DNA of 41,106 nt, from positions 1 to 41,106 of the forward strand of contig DASWMK010000265.1 of NCBI GenBank assembly GCA_036399815.1, given 5' to 3'. Below the pieces are notes generated by a model. That model was not told where the DNA came from and ran no database searches. It saw only the letters and a list, made by a program, of their open reading frames with translations. Position numbers and translations under genes: made by a program. Of this stretch, positions 15,218-23,001 are shown in pieces (the first letter of the stretch is position 1; the number at the start of each line of letters is the position of its first letter). The stretch is from Acidimicrobiales bacterium. Its GTDB lineage: Bacteria; Actinomycetota; Acidimicrobiia; Acidimicrobiales; DASWMK01.

Positions 15218-16828
15218 CTAGCCGAGGGCGTGGGCGAAGCGGTCGTCGGCCTCGTACCGGTCGAGGAACGTGCCGCCCTGCCAGATGCACTGGTCGCCGA
15301 CCGTCCCGAGGCCGCCCGCCGTCCCGTACAGCACGTGGAGGATGCCGGCCTGGGAGTGCGACCCCGTGGCGTCGGCGATCGTCTCGTAGGGGGCGCCGAT
15401 GGCGAGGTCGGCGTGGCCGTCGGCGGTGAAGTCCCTGGCCAGCACGGCCCACCCGAAGTGCTCCACGCCGGTCGCCACCTCGCAGACGCCGGCGGTGTCC
15501 TGGTGCCACAGCTGGTCGTCCGGCGCCGTCGACTGGAGGCCGGCCGGCGAGCCGTGCAGGACGGCGACGGCGCCCGTCTGGGCAACGCCGCCGACCGTCT
15601 CGTAGGGGATGCCGACGGCGAGGTCGTCGCGCCCGTCGCCGTCGAAGTCCCCGGCCGACACGGCGAACCCGAACCGGTCGCCGGCCTCGGGGATCCCCCG
15701 CACGCCGGCGCCGCCCTGGCCCCACACCTGGTCGTCCGGCGCCGTGGCCTGCAGGCCGGCGGCCGAGCCGTGGAGGACGGCGACGACGCCGCTGTCGGCG
15801 AGCCCGCTGCGGTCCTCCTGGGGGACGCCGACGGCGAGGTCGCCGAACCCGTCGCCGTCGAAGTCGCCGATCGCCAGCCGGTCCCCGAACTCGTCGCCCA
15901 CCTCGGCGCTGTCCCGCACGCCGGCGCTGTCCTGGTGCCACAGCTGGTCGGCGGGGGCCGAGCCCTGGAGGCCGCCCGAGGAGCCGTGGACCACGGCGAC
16001 GGCGCCGTCGTCGTCGACGGTGACGTCCTCCTCCGGCACGCCGACCGCGAGGTCGGCGAACCCGTCGCCGTCGAGGTCGCCGGCGGCCAGGGCCTCGCCG
16101 AACCGGTCGCCCACCTCCGCCGCGTCGTCGACCCTCGCCGTGTCCTGGGTGAGCAGCAGGTCGTCCGGCGCGTCCGCCTGCAGGCCGCCGGCCGACCCGT
16201 AGAGGACGGCGACGGCGCCCGCGACCACGACCGCCCCGACGTCGTCCGACGGGACCCCGACGGCCAGGTCCACGTACCCGTCGGCGTCGAAGTCGGCGGC
16301 GGCCAGGGCCGAGCCGAACCGGTCGGCCGAGTCGGCGGTGCCCCGCACGCCGGGCGTGTCCTGGGTGAGCGCCTGGTCGTCGGGCGCCGACGCCTGGAGG
16401 CCGTCCGGGCCGCCGTACAGCACGTGCACGGCGCCGGCGTCCACGGCCGCCCCGACGTCCTCGTCCGGGACGCCGACGGCGAGGTCGGCGTGGCCGTCGC
16501 CGTCGAAGTCGCCGCTCGCCAGCGGCTCGCCGAAGCCGTCGTCGGCCTCGCCGGCCTCGGCGAGCCCCTGGCGGCCCTGCGACCAGAACTGGTCCTCGAT
16601 GCTGCCGGGCGGGCCGTCGTCGAGGGCGCCGGGAGCGGCGTAGACGACCTGGACGGCGCCGGCGTCGTCCACGCCGTCGACGGTCTCGCCGGCCACGCCG
16701 ACGGCGAGGTCGGGCAGGCCGTCGCCGTTGAAGTCCCCCGGCGCGGCGGGTCCGCCGCCCGCCTCGGCCGGCCCGGCACCGGCCGCCGCGGCGAGCAGGG
16801 CGACGACGACGCCGACGGCCCTCACCAC
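15218..16828 (-). CDS. Secreted FG-GAP (integrin-alpha-like) repeat protein
   Basis: 536 residues. A signal peptide (VRAVGVVVALLAAAAGAGPAEA) is followed by about seven repeats of 60-70 residues. Each has a calcium-binding loop (DFNGDGLPDL, DFDGDGHADL, DFDADGYVDL, DLDGDGFADL, DFDGDGFGDL, DFDGDGRDDL, DFTADGHADL) followed by AVGVP or AIGAP, and a V(V/L)(Y/H)GS strand. This predicts an extracellular beta-propeller for adhesion or scaffolding; no catalytic residue is visible. The GTG at 16828 is preceded by TACAGT with 6-nt spacing, suggesting a leaderless mRNA. Confidence 0.9.
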   Translation of the reverse strand: MVRAVGVVVALLAAAAGAGPAEAGGGPAAPGDFNGDGLPDLAVGVAGETVDGVDDAGAVQVVYAAPGALDDGPPGSIEDQFWSQGRQGLAEAGEADDGFGEPLASGDFDGDGHADLAVGVPDEDVGAAVDAGAVHVLYGGPDGLQASAPDDQALTQDTPGVRGTADSADRFGSALAAADFDADGYVDLAVGVPSDDVGAVVVAGAVAVLYGSAGGLQADAPDDLLLTQDTARVDDAAEVGDRFGEALAAGDLDGDGFADLAVGVPEEDVTVDDDGAVAVVHGSSGGLQGSAPADQLWHQDSAGVRDSAEVGDEFGDRLAIGDFDGDGFGDLAVGVPQEDRSGLADSGVVAVLHGSAAGLQATAPDDQVWGQGGAGVRGIPEAGDRFGFAVSAGDFDGDGRDDLAVGIPYETVGGVAQTGAVAVLHGSPAGLQSTAPDDQLWHQDTAGVCEVATGVEHFGWAVLARDFTADGHADLAIGAPYETIADATGSHSQAGILHVLYGTAGGLGTVGDQCIWQGGTFLDRYEADDRFAHALG

Positions 16829-16834
16829 GGGGCG

Positions 16835-16840
16835 ACTGTA
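16835..16840 (-). promoter_or_regulatory. -10-like TACAGT, leaderless promoter of the FG-GAP gene
   Basis: TACAGT on the minus strand, exactly 6 nt before the GTG at 16828. It is one of several same-spaced hexamers in the window. Confidence 0.5.
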
Positions 16841-16850
16841 CGCCCGGTGG

Positions 16851-17240
16851 TCAGCGGCCCGCCGGCCCGGCCGCGGCGTGCTCGTCCCTCCGGCGCTCGG
16901 CCCGCACGGCGAGGCCCGCGTAGCCGGCGACGACGGCCGCGGCGGCGACCGCCCTGAGCGGAGCGGCCAGCGACTCGGGGTAGACGACGCCCTCGACGTA
17001 GCGGTCGACGAAGCCGCCGTCGTAGGCCCCGGCGTCGCCCAGCCGGCGCAGCAGCTTCTCGAGCGGGGTCAGCGGGTAGGTGAACCCGACCGTGAGGATG
17101 GCGACCGCGTAGACGACGGCCGGCACGTGCGCCCACACCAGGCGGGGCCACCGCCAGGCCAGCAGGCCGCCGAGCGCGACGAACAGGATGAAGCCGAGGT
17201 GGACGATCACGACGGCGTCGGCCAGCAGTCCGTACCCCAT
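16851..17240 (-). CDS. DUF2784 family membrane protein
   Basis: 129 residues, three or four hydrophobic helices. The sequence MGYGLLADAVVIVHLGFILFV, then WPRLVWAHVPAVVYAV, then the signature YPLTPLEKLLRR and a C-terminal GGFVDRYVEGVVYP match the DUF2784 family of small inner-membrane proteins of unknown function. The C-terminal tail is charged. The ATG at 17240 begins the family-typical N terminus. Confidence 0.85.
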   Translation of the reverse strand: MGYGLLADAVVIVHLGFILFVALGGLLAWRWPRLVWAHVPAVVYAVAILTVGFTYPLTPLEKLLRRLGDAGAYDGGFVDRYVEGVVYPESLAAPLRAVAAAAVVAGYAGLAVRAERRRDEHAAAGPAGR

Positions 17241-17309
17241 CCCGGCTGGGCACGGTACCGGCGGGCGGTCGGATCGCTGGCCCCGTTCACCTGGCCGTCG
17301 GTCATCGCC

Positions 17310-17575
17310 GTGCTCGCCGGCGGGATGGCGGCGATGGTGGTCGGGTCGCGCCTGCCCCCGGCGCCGGCCGTCGTCGCCCCTGGCCGCCGGCTCGCTCCCT
17401 GGGCGGCGACCGCCGCCGCCCTCGTCGCCTGGGAGTTCGTCGCCTGGTCACGGTCGCCCGGAGCGGACAACCCCACGCTCACCTCCCTCGCCAACGACGT
17501 GCTCGACCCCCACCCGGTGCGGGCAGCGGCGTTCGTCGCCTGGCTGGCCGTCGCCGCCTGGCGGCCCGGTGGTGA
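17310..17575 (+). CDS. Small membrane protein, probable frameshift near the 3' end
   Basis: Two hydrophobic segments (VLAGGMAAMVVG and AATAAALVAWEFVAW) and NPTLTSLANDVLDPHPVRAAAFVAWLAVAAW resemble the upstream partner of small DUF6186-type proteins. In the starting frame the sequence then runs into a long Arg-rich stretch to 17855. A single lost base near 17560 would instead bring in a TGA at 17573-17575, overlapping the next gene's start, the arrangement expected for such pairs. The start is uncertain (GTG 17310 or nearby ATGs). Confidence 0.4.
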
Positions 17576-17766
17576 CCAGGGCGGCCGGCTACGCCGCCGT
17601 CGTCGCGACCGCCGTCGCTCTCCAGGTCGCCGCCGCCACCACCCGCCTGCCGACGCTCGGCTCGACGGTGGGGGCCGCCGTCCGCCGGCGGCCGGTGCTG
17701 CGCTCGCTGCTCCTGGCCGGCTGGCCGTGGGTCGGCTGGCACATGTTTGCCAGGGCCGACTTCTGA
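17569..17766 (+). CDS. Small DUF6186-like membrane protein
   Basis: 65 residues from GTG 17569 (or 17572). One hydrophobic helix (GYAAVVATAVALQVAA), then LPTLGSTVGAAVRRRPVLRSLLLAGWPWVGWHMFAR. The last motif, (G/A)W-WVGWH-FAR, is typical of these short actinobacterial proteins of unknown function. It follows a probable sister gene of similar layout. Confidence 0.65.
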   Translation: MVTRAAGYAAVVATAVALQVAAATTRLPTLGSTVGAAVRRRPVLRSLLLAGWPWVGWHMFARADF

Positions 17767-18018
17767 CCCCGATCCACGGGCGCGGTGCCGTGCCTGCCGG
17801 CCGGCGAGTCGCACGGGTGTGGTCGCCAGTGCGTTGGCGTCGAGCTGGGCTGTGACCGACGCGCGTAGCCGCCTCGGCTATGCGGGAGTGCGAGGACCGG
17901 GCCGCCATCGCTCAGTTCGAACCGTTACGCCAATCGTCCGCCGATTGTGTAGTCTGCCCAGCCGGGCGCGCGCGGCACGCTGTGACGATCGGTGGGGGGA
18001 TGGGTTAGGAATGGGTGG
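17767..18018. other. Intergenic left border of the second island
   Basis: 252 bp without a convincing gene; base composition shifts here from very GC-rich to more balanced. TAGTCT at 17950-17955 could be a -10 element for the oxidoreductase gene, which has a leader and a ribosome site (AGGA at 18007-18010). No long direct repeat shared with the right border (22309-22425) was found, only a weak similarity around GTTGGCGTCGAGCTG / ATTGGCGTGGGAGCTG. Confidence 0.5.
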
Positions 18019-19362
18019 GTGACCTTCGCGCAATACGTTGAACAGCGAGCCTTGTCGCATCAGCGATTGTTTGAGCTCCAACCCTTCACTTCGTCGCTGA
18101 CTGCACTCGTGGAAGGTGCCGGGGACTGGGTCACCAAGGCATATCGGCCGGCATTGGAAAAGGTCAACCAGCTATGGCCGGTTCGCGTCGTCTACGCAGA
18201 CGCAACTGGTGGAACCCGGCGGAGGCCGGGGTGGGCTAGTAGTGAGACACTACATTCGTGGGAGGTGTATCTCGACAAGGACGAGCGGAGGGGTCGCGAG
18301 ATTTACGACAGCCTGCGGCCCGACGTAGTGTTCGTTGCGACGCCTTCGGACAAGCACGTCGAGGTCACCTTAGCCTGGCTTGGTAAGACGCCGCTCGTTT
18401 TTGTTGAGAAGCCCGTTGCAGAACGCGTGTCAGAAATCGATCGACTCCTCCACGAGTGGGCAGACTATACAGCTACCGGTAATGGTACTCCTCTAACGTC
18501 AGTATTCGGCGTGGACCATTACCAACTGTATAGTGTCCCACTATTTCATCATCGTGAGGAAGTAGATGACCATGTCTCGGGAGTCCTCACAACGGCTCAC
18601 TTCGCCATGACAGAAAGTCATCCGGTCGAGGCGCGACGGGTTACCTCACTCGCTGCTGGTATGACGGTTGACATGTGGCCTCACCTTCCGGCGCTTATGG
18701 CGTTGTTCGGCGCACTAACCTCGATCGACGAGATCGAGCTGGTGGACGCCGCCATCTATGATCCTCCCATAGCTTGCGACGTCGATCCTGATACGGGCGA
18801 GTGGAAGAACGTCATACCTCTTAGCCCTCGCTTCACCGCGGAAACGTATAGCGAATCATCGTGCGCGTTCAGTCCTGCGGGTCAGGCCATGCCGATTAAG
18901 GTCGAGGCGACAGTTGGCAAGGGAGTCGACACGCCCTCCAAGTTCTTTGAGGTTGCAACGAATCATGGACATGCCGTCCGCGTGGACTTCGGCGCCTCTG
19001 AGGCGAATGGGGCGTACCCGTCAGGAACGGTGATGCTGCTCTGTACAAAAGGGGACAGCAGCTGCGACCACGGCCATCGGCCCTTTGACGACCCTCATGG
19101 TGTGTATCTTAGCGTCTCGTGCGTCGTCAACCACGACGGGTCACTGGCCGCTTGGCCGATCGCGCGCGACCGCTACGTGGACTTGGTAACGGACTTATGT
19201 GCCGGGACCACGGGCGCGCTCGCAAACATCCTCACAGTGCAGGAGGCGCGAGACATAGTGCGGGCCATTGAGCGCTTACGGTCACTTATGCCTGAACAAT
19301 CGGAGCTTCGCAAGTACGACCTCGCAGGTGCGGACGTGCTACGCACCACTGGGGACGAGTGA
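18019..19362 (+). CDS. Gfo/Idh/MocA-family oxidoreductase-like protein
   Basis: 447 residues, first gene of a three-gene operon. The Rossmann domain (about 28-165) shows EGAGDWVTKAYRPAL as a glycine loop, PDVVFVATPSDKHVEV, and the hallmark VFVEKPVA (E130-K131-P132). The C-terminal domain has GMTVDMWPHLPAL (D218, H222), the family's catalytic Asp/His pattern. Such enzymes oxidise or reduce sugars and related metabolites with NAD(P). The extra N-terminal 25 residues and the CTKGDSSCDHGHRPFDDPHG segment (about 335-356) are unusual. The GTG at 18019 has AGGA 8 nt upstream. More AT at third positions than its neighbours suggests transfer. Co-transcription with a kinase and receiver suggests a sensory role rather than plain metabolism (inference). 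Confidence 0.82.
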   Translation: MTFAQYVEQRALSHQRLFELQPFTSSLTALVEGAGDWVTKAYRPALEKVNQLWPVRVVYADATGGTRRRPGWASSETLHSWEVYLDKDERRGREIYDSLRPDVVFVATPSDKHVEVTLAWLGKTPLVFVEKPVAERVSEIDRLLHEWADYTATGNGTPLTSVFGVDHYQLYSVPLFHHREEVDDHVSGVLTTAHFAMTESHPVEARRVTSLAAGMTVDMWPHLPALMALFGALTSIDEIELVDAAIYDPPIACDVDPDTGEWKNVIPLSPRFTAETYSESSCAFSPAGQAMPIKVEATVGKGVDTPSKFFEVATNHGHAVRVDFGASEANGAYPSGTVMLLCTKGDSSCDHGHRPFDDPHGVYLSVSCVVNHDGSLAAWPIARDRYVDLVTDLCAGTTGALANILTVQEARDIVRAIERLRSLMPEQSELRKYDLAGADVLRTTGDE

Positions 19363-20738
19363 CTGTGTCGGCGGCCCTTCCGTCGGCTCAGAACATGGGA
19401 CACGCCCGGCTACACCGCCGTACAGCCGTTCTCGCGCGAGCGAGAGAACCATGGTATGGGCTGGCTGACTCGTTGAGCGTCCTCAACAAACGCGCGCTTC
19501 GAGAACTGACGAGCGCTACTCCTAATTGGGACATGGTGTACAGCCACGCTGCCGAAACGGTTCGAGCCTCGTCTCGTCGCGCCGACATCGTCGCTATCCG
19601 GTTGCGAAAATCGCCCAACGATCGGCTTGAATACAAGTTCGTAGTGCCAAAGAGTGCAGGGCGGTCGCTGACGCGACTGGAAATTTATGATGAGAGCACC
19701 GGGACCACGCACCCGGCGCACAAATCGCTCCTTCGCAATGCAACCGTATATGAACGCTACGACACTTCCACCGAAGTAACACTGGAGGCAGTGCGTTCGA
19801 TTATGGCCGCGCCGATAGCAACTGACCAGGATCCTCCTTACGGGGTGCTAGAGGTCCATTCGGTCCATCCGTCCGGGCTGGATCGGTTCTGCCGCACGGC
19901 AGCGAAGCGAGTAGCGGAGCAACTAGGAATGTTCTCATTCCTCGCCTACCGCGTCGAAGAGTTACAGACTACAAATGCGGCACTCGAAAAAACGAAGCGC
20001 GAACAGGCGAACGCCGTTGAGTCGCTAAAGCATCAACTCGAGAGCCCGCTCGTTGCCGCAAGGAATTGGGTTGAAGATACGATCGATGGTATGGCGCATT
20101 CTCTAACGAGCGACGACCGCCACAGACTGCGGGTCGCGCTCAGCCTAACGAACAAGGCGCTGTGGGTGGCACGGAGCCTCGAGATCTTCGCTAAACTTGA
20201 GAGAAATGAATCGCTAGGCGAGGCCGCATGGGAGAAGGTCTCGGCCGACAGGTTTTGGTCGCGGATTGAGGGCCTTGCACGCGACCAGGATATTACGCAA
20301 AGCAAGGCGGGTAGGGTGCGCGTCTTAGTCGATGCAACGACGAAGAGATTCTTGCCAAACACGTTCTACATCGATTTTCGCTACCTCGACCAAGCAGTCA
20401 TGGCGGTTCTTGACAACGCCTGTAAATATAGCTTTCCGGACACTACGGTGCGGGTGCACGTCGAACGGCAAACGCGCAAGCGCCCGACGTTCAGCGTTGT
20501 CGTCTCTAATATCGGCATCCGACTTGAACAACGGGAGATTCCGTACTGCACTATGCGTGGGTGGCGAGGCAACGAGAGCTACTGGCATCCCGGTACGGGG
20601 ATCGGGCTGTGGTTAGCGTCTAACGCCATGCAGGCACTATCGGGCCGTCTCGTCATATCGCCCACGAGTGCCGACGACGTTACGCGCGTCGAGCTTATGG
20701 TCGGGCAGCCAACACAAATTCCCCGGGAGGCACCGTGA
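19359..20738 (+). CDS. GAF-domain sensor histidine kinase, soluble
   Basis: 459 residues, overlapping the oxidoreductase gene by 4 nt. No membrane helix. A GAF-like domain (about 55-195) with SIMAAPIATDQDPPYGVLEVHS is followed by a coiled coil (about 198-225), a DHp-type helix with ESLKHQLESPL (H225 as likely phosphoacceptor) and an HATPase_c domain with the N box LDNACKYS (N353) and G box PGTGIGLWLA (411-420). The phosphoacceptor box is divergent (HQLESP rather than HELRTP). It probably senses a small molecule or a partner protein and phosphorylates the receiver encoded next. Confidence 0.85.
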   Translation: MTVSAALPSAQNMGHARLHRRTAVLARAREPWYGLADSLSVLNKRALRELTSATPNWDMVYSHAAETVRASSRRADIVAIRLRKSPNDRLEYKFVVPKSAGRSLTRLEIYDESTGTTHPAHKSLLRNATVYERYDTSTEVTLEAVRSIMAAPIATDQDPPYGVLEVHSVHPSGLDRFCRTAAKRVAEQLGMFSFLAYRVEELQTTNAALEKTKREQANAVESLKHQLESPLVAARNWVEDTIDGMAHSLTSDDRHRLRVALSLTNKALWVARSLEIFAKLERNESLGEAAWEKVSADRFWSRIEGLARDQDITQSKAGRVRVLVDATTKRFLPNTFYIDFRYLDQAVMAVLDNACKYSFPDTTVRVHVERQTRKRPTFSVVVSNIGIRLEQREIPYCTMRGWRGNESYWHPGTGIGLWLASNAMQALSGRLVISPTSADDVTRVELMVGQPTQIPREAP

Positions 20739-21217
20739 CCCAGGCAGCCCAACGGCGCGGCAGGATAGCGTTTCTCGAGGATGACGACAACCACTATCGG
20801 GTCCTTTGTCGGAGCCTGCGTCGTCAGATTCCGGAACTCGAGTGCGTGCAGTACTCGAGCGAACGGGAATTCATGTCAGCGCTTGTTGAGATGCGGCGCG
20901 ACCCACCGGACTTATTCGTCGTCGACATGATGGTCGTGGCGGATCGCCCCCAGCGCAACTCAACCACTTCCGTGATCGCGCAGTCGGACTTCTTCCAGGC
21001 GGGAGCTCGTTGTATCAACGTGGTCCAGAACGACGTCGTTCTCGCGACAGTGCCGGTCGTAGTTTATTCTATTCTAAGTCGGCCGGAGCTCGTGGACGAT
21101 CTAAGCAAGCTCACGCGACCGGTCCATCTAATAAACAAGACGGAGCCGTTTCGTGAAGTTGCGACGACGATTCGCACAGAGTTTCTTGACGCGACTGGTC
21201 GGAAACGGCGCGCCTGA
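20735..21217 (+). CDS. Single-domain response regulator
   Basis: 160 residues. Receiver features: acidic cluster EDDD (15-18), phosphoacceptor D64 in LFVVDMM, conserved S112 in VVVYSIL and K135 in LINKTEPF. No DNA-binding output domain is attached, so it should act through protein contacts, perhaps with one of the island's oxidoreductase-like proteins. A roughly 25-residue insertion after D64 (DRPQRNSTTSVIAQSDFFQA) is atypical. The GTG at 20735 overlaps the kinase stop by 4 nt; the stop lies in a hairpin shared with the convergent gene. Confidence 0.85.
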   Translation: MTQAAQRRGRIAFLEDDDNHYRVLCRSLRRQIPELECVQYSSEREFMSALVEMRRDPPDLFVVDMMVVADRPQRNSTTSVIAQSDFFQAGARCINVVQNDVVLATVPVVVYSILSRPELVDDLSKLTRPVHLINKTEPFREVATTIRTEFLDATGRKRRA

Positions 21218-21229
21218 AATCCTCAGGCG
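21211..21229. terminator. Symmetric bidirectional hairpin between convergent genes
   Basis: CGCCTGA-AATCC-TCAGGCG: perfect 7-bp arms with a 5-nt loop. The TGA of the receiver gene is the end of the left arm and the TGA of the minus-strand gene is the end of the right arm, so it can serve both directions. Confidence 0.7.
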
Positions 21230-22308
21230 GGTATGAGCATCGCTTCGCGTTGCAGTAGACTCGCGGTTTTGTCGAGCACCGGCCACCCGAAGGAGCGCAG
21301 GACGTGCGCGATCACCGCGAGTCGCGCTCGGTCGCTGCTATATGGGTTGGATCGTAACGTCAATGTGATCGTGTTCTGAACCGCGTGCAACAATCGGTGC
21401 AAGTCGCCGCTGACCAGTGCAGAGAAATAGTGCTCGTTCCAGCGCGAACCCCGCTCGACCGTATCCGGGTCGTCGCGGAGCAGCTGGCGGAACCCTGACC
21501 AGACGAGGGCGGGGATACGAACGCCGCTATTGGTTTCCGGGATATAGTAGTGCGCAAAGCCGTCGGGCACCCAGTACGGCCAATCGTGTTCTTCGGCTGT
21601 ATCGACCATCCAGCTTCCCCATCCGGGTGCTGGTCTCGGTGCATTGCGCTGCGCGATCCCAACGGTCTGTGCAAGCAGCGTGCGCTTAGCGGAATCGTGC
21701 CGCAAGCGCCCGATCTCGGCGTCGATGAAGTGCGTAACCGGGTCGAGCTCTGGTATGGGCTGTCCAGCGGAGACGAGAGCGTCTGACGTCAACTCGATGA
21801 AGGTCGGAATGTGGGCCGTAGTCGCAGTATCGAGAAGCTGCCTCGGGGGGTGTGTCGCTCGGCCGATGATAAGTGCACTCGTCCTAAGGAAGAAGTGTCG
21901 TATGGTCGAGACGGCGTCGGGAGCGTCGGGGGGTATGTAGACGAGGTCCGCCTTTAGGTTGTCATAGATGCGCCGCTCAACGTTGTCGCATAGGTTGATG
22001 ATCGTGCACCGGGCGCGTGTGGTCTCGGAGCATGTCTCGCTGCTACTCTTTGTCAGCCAAATAACATCATTTGAGGTGAGAGCTTGCGCGAGAGTGGAGA
22101 GAACGGGCCGATGACGCCGGCGTCGTGGTTCGTGGTGGGCGACGACGGTCAGCGGAAGGCCGTGCACGCGTCGCCTTAGGCCGTCGAGGAGAACTTCGGG
22201 AGCAAGACGCGGCTGATCGAGGAGTTCTCGGATATCAGGGTCGCGCGTAGTGGCGACCGGTCCGCGCGTGCGGGCGCGTCGGCCCGTCGAGTGAGCGTCT
22301 TGTGTCAC
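21223..22308 (-). CDS. Degenerate Gfo/Idh-like protein, partner of the island operon
   Basis: 361 residues. The N-terminal half can be aligned by eye with the oxidoreductase at 18019-19362: HRPVLSTLAQAL against YRPALEKVNQLW, ERRIYDNLKADLVYIPPDAPDAV against GREIYDSLRPDVVFVATPSDKHV. The glycine loop is lost and the EKP motif is replaced by GRATHPP, so it should not be an active dehydrogenase of that type. The C-terminal half (GSWMVDTAEEHDWPYWVPDGFAHYYIPET, then helices to the end) is unrecognised. The start is uncertain: GTG 22308 has AGGAG 5 nt upstream, while the frame reaches an ATG at 22395. It may be a regulatory or binding partner of the active homologue (inference). Confidence 0.72.
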   Translation of the reverse strand: MTQDAHSTGRRARTRGPVATTRDPDIRELLDQPRLAPEVLLDGLRRRVHGLPLTVVAHHEPRRRRHRPVLSTLAQALTSNDVIWLTKSSSETCSETTRARCTIINLCDNVERRIYDNLKADLVYIPPDAPDAVSTIRHFFLRTSALIIGRATHPPRQLLDTATTAHIPTFIELTSDALVSAGQPIPELDPVTHFIDAEIGRLRHDSAKRTLLAQTVGIAQRNAPRPAPGWGSWMVDTAEEHDWPYWVPDGFAHYYIPETNSGVRIPALVWSGFRQLLRDDPDTVERGSRWNEHYFSALVSGDLHRLLHAVQNTITLTLRSNPYSSDRARLAVIAHVLRSFGWPVLDKTASLLQREAMLIPA

Positions 22309-22425
22309 CACAGCTCCTATGGTACCCAACCGATCCGGTGCCAGCGACGCATTGGCGTGGGAGCTGCGCGGGATCGTTGTATCGATTCGGTGCATCGGTG
22401 ACGACGGTCTGACCGCTCCTGCTAG

Positions 22426-23001
22426 CTACGCGCCGACGTGGACGGTGCGGTCGTCTTCGAAGGGCAGGTGCAGGGTGAGGCGGAGGGTGGCGCCGGCCGA
22501 GGCCGCCAGGCGGGCCAGCGGGGCGGGGTCGTCGACCACGGCGGCCAGGGCGGCGTCGAGCAGGGGCCCGTCGGCGGCCGGGACGGCGGCGCGCACCTCG
22601 GCGGGCGGGCCGACCAGCACCAGGCCGGGCCCGTCGTCCGGCGTCCCGGCGACCCGGACGGCGGTCGCCTGCACGAGCGCGGCGCCGGCCGGGGCCGGGT
22701 CGAGGTCGCCGGCCAGGGCGCCCACCGCCGACGTCACCGCCTCGGGGACGGCGCCGGCGAGAGCGACGAGGAAGGCCGGGTCGAGCGTCCCGCCGGCCGC
22801 CGGCACGCCTCCGACCACCACCTCCAGGCGGACCTGGGCCTCCTCGGCCAGCTTGGCCGCCATCTTGTCCCGCTTGCCCTGGATGGCGTCCCGCATGAGC
22901 TGCATGCCGGGCCGGGTGGCGGTGTCCGGGTCGTCGAAGACCTGGAGGGCCCGCTCCAGGCCGGCCAGCTCCTCGCGCTGGCGGGCCTCCCGTCCGCTCA
23001 C
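22426..23001 (-). CDS. Hypothetical protein paired with the DUF6932 gene
   Basis: 191 residues. The N-terminal 65 residues are helical and charged (REARQREELAGLERAL and QGKRDKMAAKLAEEAQ), followed by an Ala/Gly/Val-rich alpha/beta part. No family recognised, no signal peptide. The GTG at 23001 overlaps the stop of the DUF6932 gene by 4 nt, so the two are probably made together. Confidence 0.65.
   Translation of the reverse strand: MSGREARQREELAGLERALQVFDDPDTATRPGMQLMRDAIQGKRDKMAAKLAEEAQVRLEVVVGGVPAAGGTLDPAFLVALAGAVPEAVTSAVGALAGDLDPAPAGAALVQATAVRVAGTPDDGPGLVLVGPPAEVRAAVPAADGPLLDAALAAVVDDPAPLARLAASAGATLRLTLHLPFEDDRTVHVGA

Noticed and set aside
17910-17935. tRNA 3' end remnant (GTTCGAAC) as attachment site of the second island
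   Set aside because: The bases around it do not form a T-stem or an acceptor, and no matching copy was seen at the right border.
17820-22380. Direct repeats bounding the second island
   Set aside because: The only similarity between the borders is a short imperfect match near GCGTTGGCGTCGAGCTG; too weak to call an att pair.
22309-22395. Upstream ATG at 22395 as start of the degenerate oxidoreductase gene
   Set aside because: The GTG at 22308 has a well-placed AGGAG, while the extra 29 residues show no conserved feature. Not excluded entirely.
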